Source: Seminavis robusta
Lineage: Eukaryota; Bacillariophyta; Bacillariophyceae; Naviculales; Naviculaceae
NCBI GenBank assembly: GCA_903772945.1
Contig: CAICTM010001649.1
Coordinates: forward strand, 1-25,072
Direction: 5' to 3'
Length of the DNA stretch: 25,072 nucleotides
Both the position numbers and the translations under genes were made by a program. This document shows positions 8,245-18,413 of the stretch, piece after piece. The notes under the pieces were generated by a model, which was not told the DNA's origin, did not search any database, and worked only from the letters and a program-made list of their open reading frames with translations. The number at the start of each line of letters is the position of its first letter. The stretch's first letter is position 1.

Positions 8245-9390
8245 TTAAACAACTCCGTCGGCCCGCAAGTTACCCTTGCGCATGATGGAGTTTTCTTCTT
8301 GCTGATACTCGGGCAACTGGATTCCTTGGAAGAGTCCCAACGACTGCTGGGCATAGTTGAGGTATTCGAGGTAGAGGTTACTTTGAATCAACAGAGAGTT
8401 ACCCCAGATAAAGGGGTACATTTCATTGTTCACTTGACAGGCAATGTCTCCTCCATTGGCTTCAGCAACACCAAACATGCGCTCCTCAAATCCAAACATG
8501 AGCGTAATGGCCTTCCATCCACGCAACTGGGAGGACATTTCCCACAACAAATCACTGGCTTCTTCGTAGTAGTAGTTGGCCACGTTTTGAATGCTGGTGG
8601 GTTCTTCTCGAACGGCTCCTAACAAGTGAAAGATGCCCGTGGCGAGGGAATCCTCCCACATTTGACGTCTCCATTCGCGGTAAAAGTCCGTCTTGCAAAT
8701 GACATTGTTGCGTTCCATGCGTTCGGCAATGGCACCGTTCCATTTGCCACAGGCAGTACACCGTCCGGCCCATTTCTCTTCTTCATTGCCGGCAAATCCC
8801 AATTGAACACCCGTGTCGACGACAGTCTTGAGTTCCGTCACACGGAGTCCGGACGTGAGTACTTGGGTCATGGAATCCCGACAGAATCCAAAATCCTTGA
8901 GGACGTCTTCAATGTTTCCATGGTTCAGGCCACCACTAAAGAACACAAAGTCATCGGCACGTTGGAGGTATTCCGGTGGCAAGTTGCGAATGAATTCAGC
9001 AATCTGCCAGGGAGGGAGAGTCACGTAAATGGGGTACTCGTAATTGCCATCAATTTCGGCGGGCAACGAATCAAAGGGCTGCATGACAATGTCATCGCCC
9101 ATTCCCATGCCCCACAATGCTTCTGCCATTTCCGAAGCGCCATCCGGGGTCATGAGAATGACAGAAGGTTGATCGCGTCTTCGCTCAATATCTTGGTTGC
9201 CAGTATCGAGAAACTCCTGATACTCTTTCACGGCCTTGCTGTCGGACCAAGTGGCCATGTGAAGGGGTGTGGTTCGAGCACCATTTGTACTGGTAGTGGT
9301 GGTAGCAGTGTGCCGAGGCTGAACCATAAAGGCCGAAGCCGAAACTGCCAAAGAGGCCATACACAAAAGAGTTCTGGAAAGAGTCGCCAT
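8245..9390 (-). CDS. Plastid-targeted Rossmann/6PGDH-like protein
   Basis: Single-exon gene, 381 aa, ATG at 9390. Residues 1-20 are a signal peptide ending in SASA|FMVQPR, the ASAF-type cleavage motif of diatom plastid proteins. A Thr/Ser/Arg-rich transit peptide follows and ends near TTPLHMA, so import into the stroma is expected. The mature part has a Rossmann-like alternation (SVILMTPDGASEMAEAL, YPIYVTLPPWQIAEFI, DDFVFFSGGL), then a helical C-terminal half with CTACGKWNGAIAERM and FGFEERM. This order resembles a conserved chloroplast family of plants annotated as NAD(P)-binding/6-phosphogluconate dehydrogenase-like, in which an AYGKWA motif follows a VFFQNGM motif. The glycine-rich dinucleotide loop is not visible: PDGASEMA stands in its place. 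Substrate and role are unknown. A Cys pair (CTAC) could bind metal. Confidence 0.8.
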   Translation of the reverse strand: MATLSRTLLCMASLAVSASAFMVQPRHTATTTTSTNGARTTPLHMATWSDSKAVKEYQEFLDTGNQDIERRRDQPSVILMTPDGASEMAEALWGMGMGDDIVMQPFDSLPAEIDGNYEYPIYVTLPPWQIAEFIRNLPPEYLQRADDFVFFSGGLNHGNIEDVLKDFGFCRDSMTQVLTSGLRVTELKTVVDTGVQLGFAGNEEEKWAGRCTACGKWNGAIAERMERNNVICKTDFYREWRRQMWEDSLATGIFHLLGAVREEPTSIQNVANYYYEEASDLLWEMSSQLRGWKAITLMFGFEERMFGVAEANGGDIACQVNNEMYPFIWGNSLLIQSNLYLEYLNYAQQSLGLFQGIQLPEYQQEENSIMRKGNLRADGVV

Positions 9391-12216
9391 GGTGATGATG
9401 AAAAAGAAAATGGATTTGCTTCAAACGCTACTGCTGGAGCCAACCAAAAATTGTGGACCTAACCAATCAACCAACCAACAGCCTACCACTAATATCTTTC
9501 CTGTTGAGATAATATCAGTTCGTAGCGACCCACCGATGTCTGTTTGCTTGTTTTCTCACTGACGTCAAAAAGTGCAACGTTAGCAAGCTAAAATCTTCTT
9601 CCGATTGATGGGAACGACCTCTGTCCTCTAACTATTGCCCATGGTTGTCACTCTTGGTCATCCATCTCGTTGCTTTGCCACTTACTTCAACTCCATGCCA
9701 GCAGCCAACCAAAAAAGTCAAACCACGCAAACTTTGTCTGCTTCGTGCGTGGTGATGTGGTATTTGTTCTTTTTGGAGTGAGGGGTACGTACGAGTCACG
9801 CAGAATACGTGAATCAATTAAAAGAGTATTAGAGATGAAGTTATTTCAGTCTTGCTGCAGACGAAACTTCGAAAGACAAACTGCGCCTGGTGGCAATGTA
9901 ACACGGTCCTCCAAGGCAAAGCCAATTGGGGGAACAACCCCAGCCAAGAGGTCCCATACCATGGGAGTACTAGTATCGTAGCAAAGATTACATAGATCTT
10001 GATAGAGCCACAATCCACGTAAGCAGCCCTTCGCTGACCAGCCATCGGATCCACTTTGCTTGTCACACCAGCCACACCCCGGCTTGGACTGTCCAGGTCA
10101 GGAATCTTTCCCGAATGCCTCCATTTCGCTCCTGAACTATGTTTCCACTCAGTGCAAAACTCGTATGCTGCCCATGGCCATCATCTAGTTAGCTCCTGTA
10201 CCGTGCCTGTAGGCCTGCAGGAGGCAAAGAAAACTGCAGCGGAGGCTACCGTACTTTCCGCTCTGTTGACTTCAGACCATCACTACGACGGCATAGTCCA
10301 GCCACAACATGTGTGATCTTCCCAACAGAGCAAAAGGAACTTACTGATGCCAAAGAAAAGAGTGAAAAATAGGAGCCTTCTACCAAGGAAGTTTGCCCCA
10401 GCAGCTTGGAAAGGTTTGATCCTTGTGCATCTACAATTCCCATGGCTGGGATCTCGGGATAAGTCTTTGCTTTGATTCTGCTGCCACCGTGTCAGATTCT
10501 GGTCTGAGTGTGACAGCTTCACACTCCACTGTGGTTTATCGGGATTCCACACCCTGTGCTGCTCATTCATGTGGTTCGGAGAAATGTTGCGCGTTTCCCT
10601 TGTCCATGCCAGTTTCGACTTTGCATAGCTTGGAATTGGCTGGCTGCCCACTTGAGTCAACACATACTTTGATACGTAGTTTCGTTGCCTATGACGCTGA
10701 AAGCTTTGAGCCCCCTGCCACTGAGAAGAAGTAACATCATGATGATGTTGAGTGTGCTGGATGCTGGAACTGGCAAAGTGGCTTTTCCGCTGTTTGTGAT
10801 TTTTGCAACTGCGAATGTGCTTCTGCCGCTCTGCTGGGTTTCTAACTTGCAAAGCCACCAGCAGTAGTCTACCGGTACCGTTTGGGAGCTTTTAGTCGGT
10901 GCTCGGCGCGGTCACACTTCTTCGGTTGAAACCGGTAACATTTTGCCGAACTCCTACGCTACGACCCTAATGCATCGCTTGATGTCCCAGGTCTGGCTAG
11001 TTTCTGTAGCAAGCAAGAGCTCGTGAATAGTAGGAATAAGTTCAATATCCAATTGGAGGAAATCTGCAGTAGTCATGAAGATTTATTTGGTAAGAAGAAT
11101 GCGGTTGAGCTAGGCAGGAGCTCGTTTCAGGCAGCGAAGGCGAAGGAAGAACAACAAGCAAGTTCAACGTGATACATGGTAGCTTTATTGGGGGAGGCTC
11201 TGTGACAGTGGTCGATGGACTCTTAGTCTTGACAAGTCGCAGAGCGACTACTCTATTGCATTTGAAGAAAGTTGCAATTGTTGCCTGCCAGGCTGCCGCC
11301 TTGCCTCCCAAAAAGTATGTTTGGATAGGGGAGAAATTGGTTCCCATTTGGAAGTTTGTAGCCCTTATTTCTTGATTCAGGACCAAGAGGCGACTGAGAT
11401 AGTGCTCCAACTTGAACAACAGAGGCCGCTGCTGGCGAGCTGCACAACGAAAACCAGAATCACTCACACGAAGCCAGCCATCCGAGGAAGCAACGGGCAG
11501 CCGTTCCTTGTTTCCACGAACACAGCACTTTCTCCATACTGAGTAGCTAGAAGTCAAACCAGCAGTTCCCACTAACTTGATCTTTCGCTGCGAGATCCTT
11601 GCGCTGCATCATCTACCGGTATCATACACTTGTAGCCATCGGTACCGCTGCAAGCTAGCAAGCGGAAGCTACGCACCTCGGCCGATTGTCTAAAGAAACG
11701 GTACCACAGTACCGGTACAACAAAATCTAGGGATCCCACAACATCTATCTTGGCACAAGCAAGCGGCGGGACCGTTCCCTCAATTAATTTGGGGACTGAC
11801 AGGCTCTCCCCATGCTCCTCTAGCTACTCATCAGTGTATGTAGTCTAGGAGATCCTTTTCACGTGCTTTGATAGCGCTTTGAAGAATCTTGGATCTTGGG
11901 ATCTCTTCTTTGTTCTTTCAAGTGCTTTTCGGTACATGTACCTTGAGCAAGCGGTGATTTAAAAAGGATATGTGTCTAGGAAACTGGCAAAGAACCTTTA
12001 ATTTGACTCAAATAGAGTGCTATACGGTAGACCAATACTAAGAAGAAGCCTTGTCATAGCTTCATTAAAAAAATGATTATTTCAAACGTTGTTAAACCAT
12101 GCACCAGAGAGACCTTTACCAGCCACAGTTGAAGTGGAATGGACTCTGAAAGAAAAAAGCCCTTCTTTGCTTTATGTATTATGTACATGACATTGTATGA
12201 TACCGGTACCGGTACC
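9391..12216. other. Gene-poor intergenic region
   Basis: No convincing gene. The first 150 bp is presumably the promoter and 5' UTR of the plastid gene. Two minus-strand open frames (10858-10283, 191 codons; 11572-11042, 176 codons) begin with GTG, have no recognisable domains and are rich in Ser, Gln, Pro and His; they may be chance frames. Scattered GGTACC and ACCGGT words culminate in TACCGGTACCGGTACCG at 12200-12217, next to the TIR element. Confidence 0.45.
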
Positions 12217-12420
12217 GAGAGCCCCTGAAACGCACGCGGTTGTATTATACGTATAACATTTTTACTATGTATTCTACAGATCATACGTATTACACATATA
12301 ACATTTTTAATATGTATTAGACAAGTCATACGTACAACACAGATAACACAAGTGGAACAATATTATACTATTACATGTATTATGTGTTGTCGTGTTTTAC
12401 GTATAATAATAGTGACGAAT
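12217..12420 (+). repeat. Left TIR with TATACGTATAACA minisatellite
   Basis: A 22-bp terminal block is followed by irregular repeats of ATACGTATAACA / TACGTATTACACATATAACA, with TTTTTACTATGTATT and TTTTTAATATGTATT as a repeated spacer. Many units are themselves palindromic (TATACGTATA). Just inside, at about 12419-12462, TTTTTGCCA(A/G)GT occurs three times. Confidence 0.65.
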
Positions 12421-12576
12421 TTTTGCCAAGTTTTTTTGCCAGGTGTTTTGCCAGGTGTTTGGGAGGCAGAGAGAAGATGCACTGTTGCAGGCCATAATAC
12501 TGACAGCTTATCAAGTAAATGGACTCTTACCTATCTGAACTCTCTCATGTTGCTAGATACAATATCAATATGAAGA

Positions 12577-13402
12577 ATGGACTCCTGTTCCATCATTGTG
12601 AATGTAGCAACCTCACTAGCTGATGATACGCCAAAGGAGATAAACATTATGGATACTCTGGGGTTCGATAATTATCGAATGGAGAAATCGACGGTGTATT
12701 GGCTACCTTCGATGTATCAATCTTGTGATCGGCGCATATTAAAGAAGTTTTGTGCCATACTTTGTACTTCCTTTGCAAGACTGCTGGATTCCGCATCAAA
12801 AACAAGGGATTTGATAAGAGGCGGAATCACATTCCATATGTTGTCCAAGGATCGTTTTTACAAACAAAGGCCCAAAAGGACAGCAACAAAACCAACAGAC
12901 TCAGCTTCCTGTTGGGGGGAGGGTGTCAATGTCCATTCTCTTCAAGTTCTATATAGCCAGGAACACAGACGATGGTATCTACCAAGTTCCAGACAGGCAA
13001 CAAGCTTCATCGTGGCCATGTACAACTAGAAAGGCACAAGTGAAAGTGTTAAGTACTCATTTGGCACAGAAGCCTTACACTAGCGGAACAATGCTAAAGA
13101 ACCACCTCTCGCCAAGTGTTGTTAAGACTTTACTTTATAACGGACAGGCTCATCTCTAACTCGAAACAAATCGAATCTCTAAGGAAGAGTTTGATCAAGG
13201 AGTTGTCTTGTCTTTGGTGAAGCCAGACGGTACAATCTCTCAAGTACCGCATCAGGAGGGACAGCTGCAGACAGGCTACTTGCCGATTGCAATCCGACCA
13301 CAAAATCGTTCGTTGTCCTATTTGCCTCATATGACTCCGGCCTTCTTCGAATCAGACAATCACATAGGGAGCCACACCTCAGAACATTGATCCTGAATCA
13401 CT
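12577..13402 (+). pseudogene. FAR1/MULE-like zinc-finger protein remnant
   Basis: No intact frame, but three frames carry ordered pieces of what looks like one gene. Around 12750-12920 there is FLCKTAGFRIKNKG followed by a basic stretch. In one frame, CQCPF (12924-12938) and, after an in-frame TAG, GNKLHRGH (12996-13019) give a C-x-C...H-x2-H arrangement like the CPF...HxGH zinc finger of FAR1/MULE proteins. At 13261-13402 a second frame reads TAADRLLADCNPTTKSFVVL and FASYDSGLLRIRQ before a TAA, like the A..LL..L......(Y/F)VVL block that precedes the catalytic domain in MULE transposases. No catalytic D-D-E segment can be recognised downstream. The region to about 14040 may hold more decayed coding sequence. 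The assignment is by pattern only. Confidence 0.4.
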
Positions 13403-14063
13403 AACAGATAATCGGACAGTGCTGAATCCTTTGCAACAAAGTAAGAGACGCTTATCCATCACAGGTTCTGAATGATTTTGCTTGCACTTGCCTGGACGGG
13501 TGAAAGTTCCCAGAGATTGTTCCAAATGTATCCCGAGTTCAAGTCTGGTGATATCACCTAAAAACAAACTCCGAAAAGAGGGAATTGCACATAGAGTCTG
13601 GATAGCTGCCGATGGGCAGTCTTTCAGCCACACATGGCATTGTTCCCATGTGACACTCGTTTGGAGGTCTAGAATGATTGTACATGCTAGGACCAACCTT
13701 TCGGACTTTGAAGGAGTTAGACTTTCGGCACTACTCTGTCAACACCAGGCTCAAAGCATTGGTACAAAATGCTGACAGTCCAGATGGTAGATAGGATGCG
13801 TGGTATGGATCCATCTTCGTTTCGGCGCTTCGCGGTCATCGAATGGCTTCTTGAATACTGTAACAAAGTTGCGGGGAGTGATTGTTCGGGGAAAAAAGGA
13901 CCAGGATTGTCAGGGCCAAAGGAATCTCCTCCTCAGATTCGTCATCCTTCTCCTCTTCTCGAGCAAAGTCTTCTCAGCGTCTTGCGCACCATCTTCATCG
14001 TCAGAACCCGACAGATGCCTAAACGAAAATACTAATGAAGAAAACGAAAATATGTGAGACAAC

Positions 14064-14220
14064 AACACGGTTAATACGAAAACAGGTAATAGTATAATAC
14101 AGGTAATACATATAACACAGGTAATACGTGTTATACGTATAACACATTAATACGTACAACACAGTTAATATGTATAACACGGGTAACACGGTAACACATA
14201 TAACGTATATCATGCATAAC
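14064..14220. repeat. Internal minisatellite array, TAATACGTATAACACAGG type
   Basis: About ten degenerate units of (G)TAATACRTATAACACAG, AT-rich and partly palindromic. It is the same motif as in the TIRs, but lies about 450 bp inside the right end. It may mark an earlier end or an internal expansion. Confidence 0.65.
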
Positions 14221-14677
14221 AGTGTTGCGCGCTTGGGTACTTACATGGTTCAGTACTGGTCCCTACAGAAAGTTGTTGACAATGGTAGAATAAAGGCCAG
14301 ATCTTCCACAGGCTTCGTCAGTGAGCCTTCAGAAGTATATGAATGCAAAGAGAATGGTCCTGTGAGCTTGACAAGCCTGATAAAGAGAGTGGGGGCAGGA
14401 GAATGAAGAAAGAGTTGAATGGAGAGAAATCCTTCTATCTTTCCACAGAAACAGTCTTCTTGGCTTCAAAAAAGCCATACCACATTGCTTACTTACCCAC
14501 AATGATGGACTATCTTCAAATAACAACAGAAACCTCTGTATCCTTCAAAAAAACAAGAGAAGAGAGGTTATCTCATGGGTGTGTTGTGGGATGGTGAGAG
14601 ATGGTGGAGATTGGTGTTGAAGCCATTTTGCGAACGAACGGTCTACTCGACGGTCACGGTGGCTGGCTGGCGACCGT

Positions 14678-14768
14678 GTAATACGTGTTATACGTATTAT
14701 ACGGGAATACGTAGAATACGCATTGTACGTATTACATGTATTACATCGCGTGCGTTTGAGGGGCTCTC
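14678..14768 (-). repeat. Right TIR with minisatellite
   Basis: TACGTGTTATACGTATTATACGGG and further ATACGTA units run into CGCGTGCGTTTGAGGGGCTCTC, the reverse complement of the left terminus with one change. Similar ACATGTAT and GTACGTGTATG words continue for about 60 bp beyond, so the true end may lie slightly further right. Confidence 0.6.
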
Positions 14769-15556
14769 TGCTGAGTACTGGCATGGTACTTATTACATGT
14801 ATGAAGTACGTGTATGTATGCATGCATGAGCTTGTGTATGTAGACTATGTATCTCGAGCAAAACAAATACTCCGGATAAATAAATCGGCTTCCGTGGGAA
14901 ACTGAGTCACACAACGACAAAGGCTGCTTTCTGACAAAGCATTCGAGGCGACCATGATCCAGTACAGGTACCGATTCTGTATTCTGCTAATCAATCTTAT
15001 CTTATAATTATTGGCATCAGCATCCCCCCAATGTAGTTTGTCAGGGTGATGTTTTTGTTGCCTTACAACAAAGAGCATCCCCTGTTTGATTCATTTTGGG
15101 GGTATCGTTACAGAAACCATTCAGGTCGTCAAAGTCAGTTCGAAGTCATCCATGCAGTTTTTGGTGGTATCGGATGGTATGCTATGGTTTTCTGGTCGGA
15201 CTTAACCCCAAACCCGAACTGGGAATAGCTTCAGCTGCTCTGAGTTATGGGTCTCAAGTGCCGTACCGTACCGTATGTGATTGACCGTGACACTTTTTGA
15301 CCGGCTTGCTGGCACGCTGGCACATGCCCCGGTGCCAATACCAGCACAGATCACACAGGAAACAGCGACAACGAACGATCGAAGGGGCGAGGGCGAAGGG
15401 GGTTTCAAATCCGATCAGGTCCCACCGGTCATTCTTGTATTCATTCGCCGGTCTCAACTTCTTCACACTCTGATTCGGTCACAAAACCAAACACAACCAC
15501 TGACAACACAAACTCAAAAAAGAAAACCCAACACACAACCCACAAGCAAAGCAAAT
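14769..15556. other. Intergenic, upstream of the small ORF
   Basis: No gene supported. The last 80 bp is strongly A/C-rich (repeated CACAAC, AAACCCAACAC words), like the leader before FIS1, and is probably the 5' UTR of the ORF at 15557. The frame is open from 15281, but the only good initiator is the ATG at 15557. Confidence 0.4.
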
Positions 15557-15883
15557 ATGAAGCGAACATCTGACTCCACCACCTCCTCCACTAGTAGCAC
15601 TGATAACATGGACGCCTGGCAACAATGGCAAGCCAGCTTCCGCCCCTCCAAGAGAACTTGTTTGCTCGAGGACGACTCAATTGATCAAGCCGTTCAACAG
15701 CACATGAGCCTCACTCCAGTGTCTGTTGATGATATCCCGGAAGAAGCACTCGAATTTCTTCCTCTGCGCAACAATAAGCGATCAGGACAAGAATCTCATG
15801 ACGAACTCGCCACTTCTAGCGCCTTGCCGCTTGTTCCTCTTCGACGAGACCACTCTTCTGGTGGCGCTCTGTTGCGAAATTGA
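15557..15883 (+). CDS. Small hypothetical Ser/Thr-rich protein
   Basis: 108 codons from ATG 15557, preceded by GCAAAT and an A/C-rich leader. I do not recognise the family. The N-terminus is a Ser/Thr run (KRTSDSTTSSTSSTDN) and the middle is DAWQQWQASFRPSKRTCLLEDD. It then has an acidic helix-like segment (VSVDDIPEEALEFLPLRNNK) and a C-terminus with PLVPLRRDHSSGGALLRN. There is no signal peptide and no membrane segment. Short basic patches (FRPSKR, LRNNKR, LRRD) would suit a nuclear or regulatory protein, but that is conjecture. The leader, the ATG context and the biased composition argue for a real gene; no similarity supports it. Confidence 0.4.
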   Translation: MKRTSDSTTSSTSSTDNMDAWQQWQASFRPSKRTCLLEDDSIDQAVQQHMSLTPVSVDDIPEEALEFLPLRNNKRSGQESHDELATSSALPLVPLRRDHSSGGALLRN

Positions 15884-16440
15884 AACTAGCGAAAATCCGA
15901 CACGCTATTTTAAACGCAGCTTCCATCAAGCCAGATGGAAGCTTAAATTCACTACACGAGGATACATCACTGTGAACTTTTAAAAAATACAACTGTAAAT
16001 AACTAGCACAATATCAATCACATCAGAAATTTCCATTCAGCCACCAGACTAGAAAAATTAAAGCGTATTATTACACCACTTTGATCTGCGCTATGCCTTT
16101 CCTTCGAAGGCGGATCACTAGCTAGCTAGCTAGACCACCGTACCCAAAGAAATCGCAGGTAAAAAAAGCTCCAAGCAGCCACCTCGGCTCCTCTTTTCCT
16201 CACTCCTGATCTAGCTAGTTAACCTCCAACCACCAACCACCAACGCTCAGCAGCCAGCGTTTGAACCGAAGAGCTTGGCCGCAGCAGCACGGTACCGTAC
16301 CGCCCATTTCAAAAAGTACGTAAGTGTGACCGGCGAAGCAAGCTTACACTTTAAACAAATTTTGATCAGGGAAATGAAGCGCAAGAAGGATGCAATCAGG
16401 GTGTGGGACTCACATGAAATACACGCTGCGTGTACTCGAT

Positions 16441-16636
16441 GTGAGTACGGGTACTGAGTACTGAGTATACTCAGTACCCATACTCACATGACCTCAGAAA
16501 ATGTGAGTATTACTCAGTACCCGTACTCACATGACTCCGGATTTTGAGTACTTTTGAGTCTTCGGTGAGTACTTCGTGAGTACTTCGAAGTGAGTACCAG
16601 TGAGTACTCGGTGAGTACTCGGTGAGTATTTTGTAT
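16441..16636. repeat. GTGAGTAC stem-loop array 1
   Basis: It starts with a 47-nt near-perfect hairpin (16441-16487, GTGAGTACGGGTACTGAG against CTCAGTACCCATACTCAC). A 28-nt hairpin unit follows (16503-16530), then six or more direct copies of (G)GTGAGTACT at 8-14 nt spacing up to about 16630. The direct copies near 16590-16630 are CGGTGAGTACT. Confidence 0.8.
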
Positions 16637-17040
16637 ACTGCCTATGGTACATACCGTGTGTTTGCTTCTTATTGTTACTCCACTGTGGTTTGGGTGCCAG
16701 GACTCGCCGAACAAAGCTACAATGACACTGAAAAGTGGAATGGAACTGCAAGTTGGACCCCACCAATTTTGATGGCTCTCCCCAGTTTGATGAACCCAAG
16801 ATGACGGGGATGGAAGCTACCTTCCTTCCACACTGAGAGGATTGGTTTGAGGACAGTCAAAGTCGAGGAACTACATAAGATTCCCAAGAAACTATTCCGG
16901 CGAATCCCAAGTGAGTTGCGACGCTATGGTGCGAGCGTTTCAAGCTGTAAGCAGGATGACAAACGCTCGCCATGATGTGTAATGAGCCCCCAGCCCAGAA
17001 CTAGAAAAAACTAGATAATTTCCCTAAGTAATTGATTTAT

Positions 17041-17215
17041 GAGTACTCAGTGAGTACTTATAGTACCCACAAAGTACCTGTTACCCATTACCCGTACTCA
17101 CTTGACCCTGGGAATTGTGAGTATTACCCAGTACCCATACTCACTTGACTTTGGAATTGTGAGTACTACTCAGTACCCATACTCACATGCTAAAACAGTG
17201 TGAGTACCACGCCCT
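17041..17215. repeat. GTGAGTAC stem-loop array 2
   Basis: Same unit as array 1. Hairpins at 17117-17144 and 17159-17186 follow GTGAGTAYTACYCAGTACCC plus RTACTCAC, each followed by an (A/T)TG. More diverged GAGTACT and GTACCCA words lie at 17041-17100. The two arrays bracket about 400 bp of unique DNA. Confidence 0.8.
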
Positions 17216-18413
17216 GGATGCAATACTGCCGTTGTCTGAAGGAGTCAGTTGCCGACCCAACCGAAGAGAGGGGCTGTCCTCGAAAACGGGTGCGGGTGCA
17301 GTTTCCCAACATCATGGAGCTGGTAATAGTCGGTCGGCAACTGTCCTCGAAAACTGCTGCCAGTTTCCCAACGTCAAGGATATCGTAATAGCTAGCTAGA
17401 CTAATAGCTACAGAAGATTAGTAAAGATTAGTGGAAGTAAACACTACTACTTGTACTAGCTACTCAGTACTAGTAGCAACTTTTGGACTCCCATCTTCCA
17501 GCTACATGTAGCTAGCTACCGGTAGTAGGTTCTTTATCTCTTGAAGTTTTACACGGAGATGCCGTAACTAACTGGTACCGGTAATCAGGTGCAAAAGGCT
17601 CTTCCTGCTTCAACTGGCTAGACCCTCCGCAGCGAAAAGCTGGTCTTAGGCGCCATTGAAGCGAAGCAATTCAACCCTAGAATTTTAGAACCTTTTGTAC
17701 TTCCGCACCGTGCTAAAGGTGAACCCAGACCTTCCGCACCTTTCCCTACCGGTTGCTTGGCTTGAGCTAAAGCCGTCTCCCAAACTGAGAGTGAGTCGAG
17801 TCGAGTAGTCGCCCCTGATGAAGCCAAGCAAGGCACCTCACCTGGAAGCAAAAAGCCCTTGTAAAGAGAAATCCTCCGGCTAATCCTCGATACTGTAGAA
17901 GACTTCCGACCAGACTTCATTCGTAAGCCGATGACGCAAAACTGTAGATTCCCTTTTGTGGGTGGCCCAGGACCTTTCGGACGGCGGACGGTATGGTACA
18001 GTCTGCGGGGCTTCCGCTTGAGAGCAATACATCACGAAACATGTTTGCAAACTGTGTTCCAGAGCAGTGCCAGTCACAGTTGGGAATGGAGACGAAGCTT
18101 TTGTGACTGCATGATGAAGGATCAGCGTCACCACAGCATGATCCATGCATTCAGAATACCCAAAGGATGCGCACCGTCCAACACACACTATTTGGCCTAA
18201 GTTCGACAGCGGTATTCTATAGCTAAAAGAGCGCTAGCTCGATCGCCATTGCTCACCAAACATGCAAACAAGCAACTGTTATGTATTCTCTTAACGTGCG
18301 GCCGTGGTGCGGCTACCTCGCAATCCACGACAAGCGCTGGACATATTCCTTGCATGTTTTTGTCAGTTTCAGATCCAGGTTTATACTGTAGGCCCACGAA
18401 GCCCATTACCTAG

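Larger units (their letters stand above)
12217..14768 (+). mobile_element. Decayed TIR DNA transposon, probably MULE-like
   Basis: The ends are inverted copies: GAGAGCCCCTGAAACGCACGCG at the left (12217-12238) and its reverse complement with one mismatch at 14747-14768. Inside both ends lies the same TATACGTATAACA-type minisatellite, so the inverted repeats extend further as degenerate arrays. The interior holds remnants of a plus-strand gene that fits a FAR1/MULE-like zinc-finger and transposase N-terminus. I found no matching target-site duplication next to the termini; decay or a misplaced end could explain this. The family assignment rests on long TIRs plus the gene remnants. Confidence 0.5.
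15884..18413. other. Repeat-rich intergenic region
   Basis: No gene supported. It contains CTAGCTAGCTAGCTAG near 16118-16132 and further GCTAGCTA words near 17391, 17508 and 18412. The stem-loop arrays at 16441-16636 and 17041-17215 are listed separately. The minus-strand open frame 17920-17618 (100 codons, rich in Ser, Ala, Leu and Gly) and two frames at 17880-18188 have no domain I recognise. Confidence 0.45.

Noticed and set aside
10283..10858. 191-codon minus-strand frame
   Set aside because: It has no ATG until about residue 97, no domain and no leader. Length alone is not enough in this gene-poor region.
11042..11572. 176-codon minus-strand frame
   Set aside because: GTG start, no domain and no conserved-looking pattern; it could be chance.
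12200..14785. Target-site duplication at the ends of the TIR element
   Set aside because: The flanks (GGTACCGGTACC on the left, TGCTGAGTACTGG on the right) do not give a convincing direct repeat of 8-11 bp.
16441..17215. CRISPR-like array
   Set aside because: The repeats are palindromic but irregularly spaced, there are no uniform unique spacers and no cas genes, and the genome is eukaryotic.
17618..17920. 100-codon minus-strand frame, considered as an organelle-derived insert
   Set aside because: The sequence gave an impression of mitochondrial spacer DNA, but nothing in it can be tied to a known organelle gene without a search.
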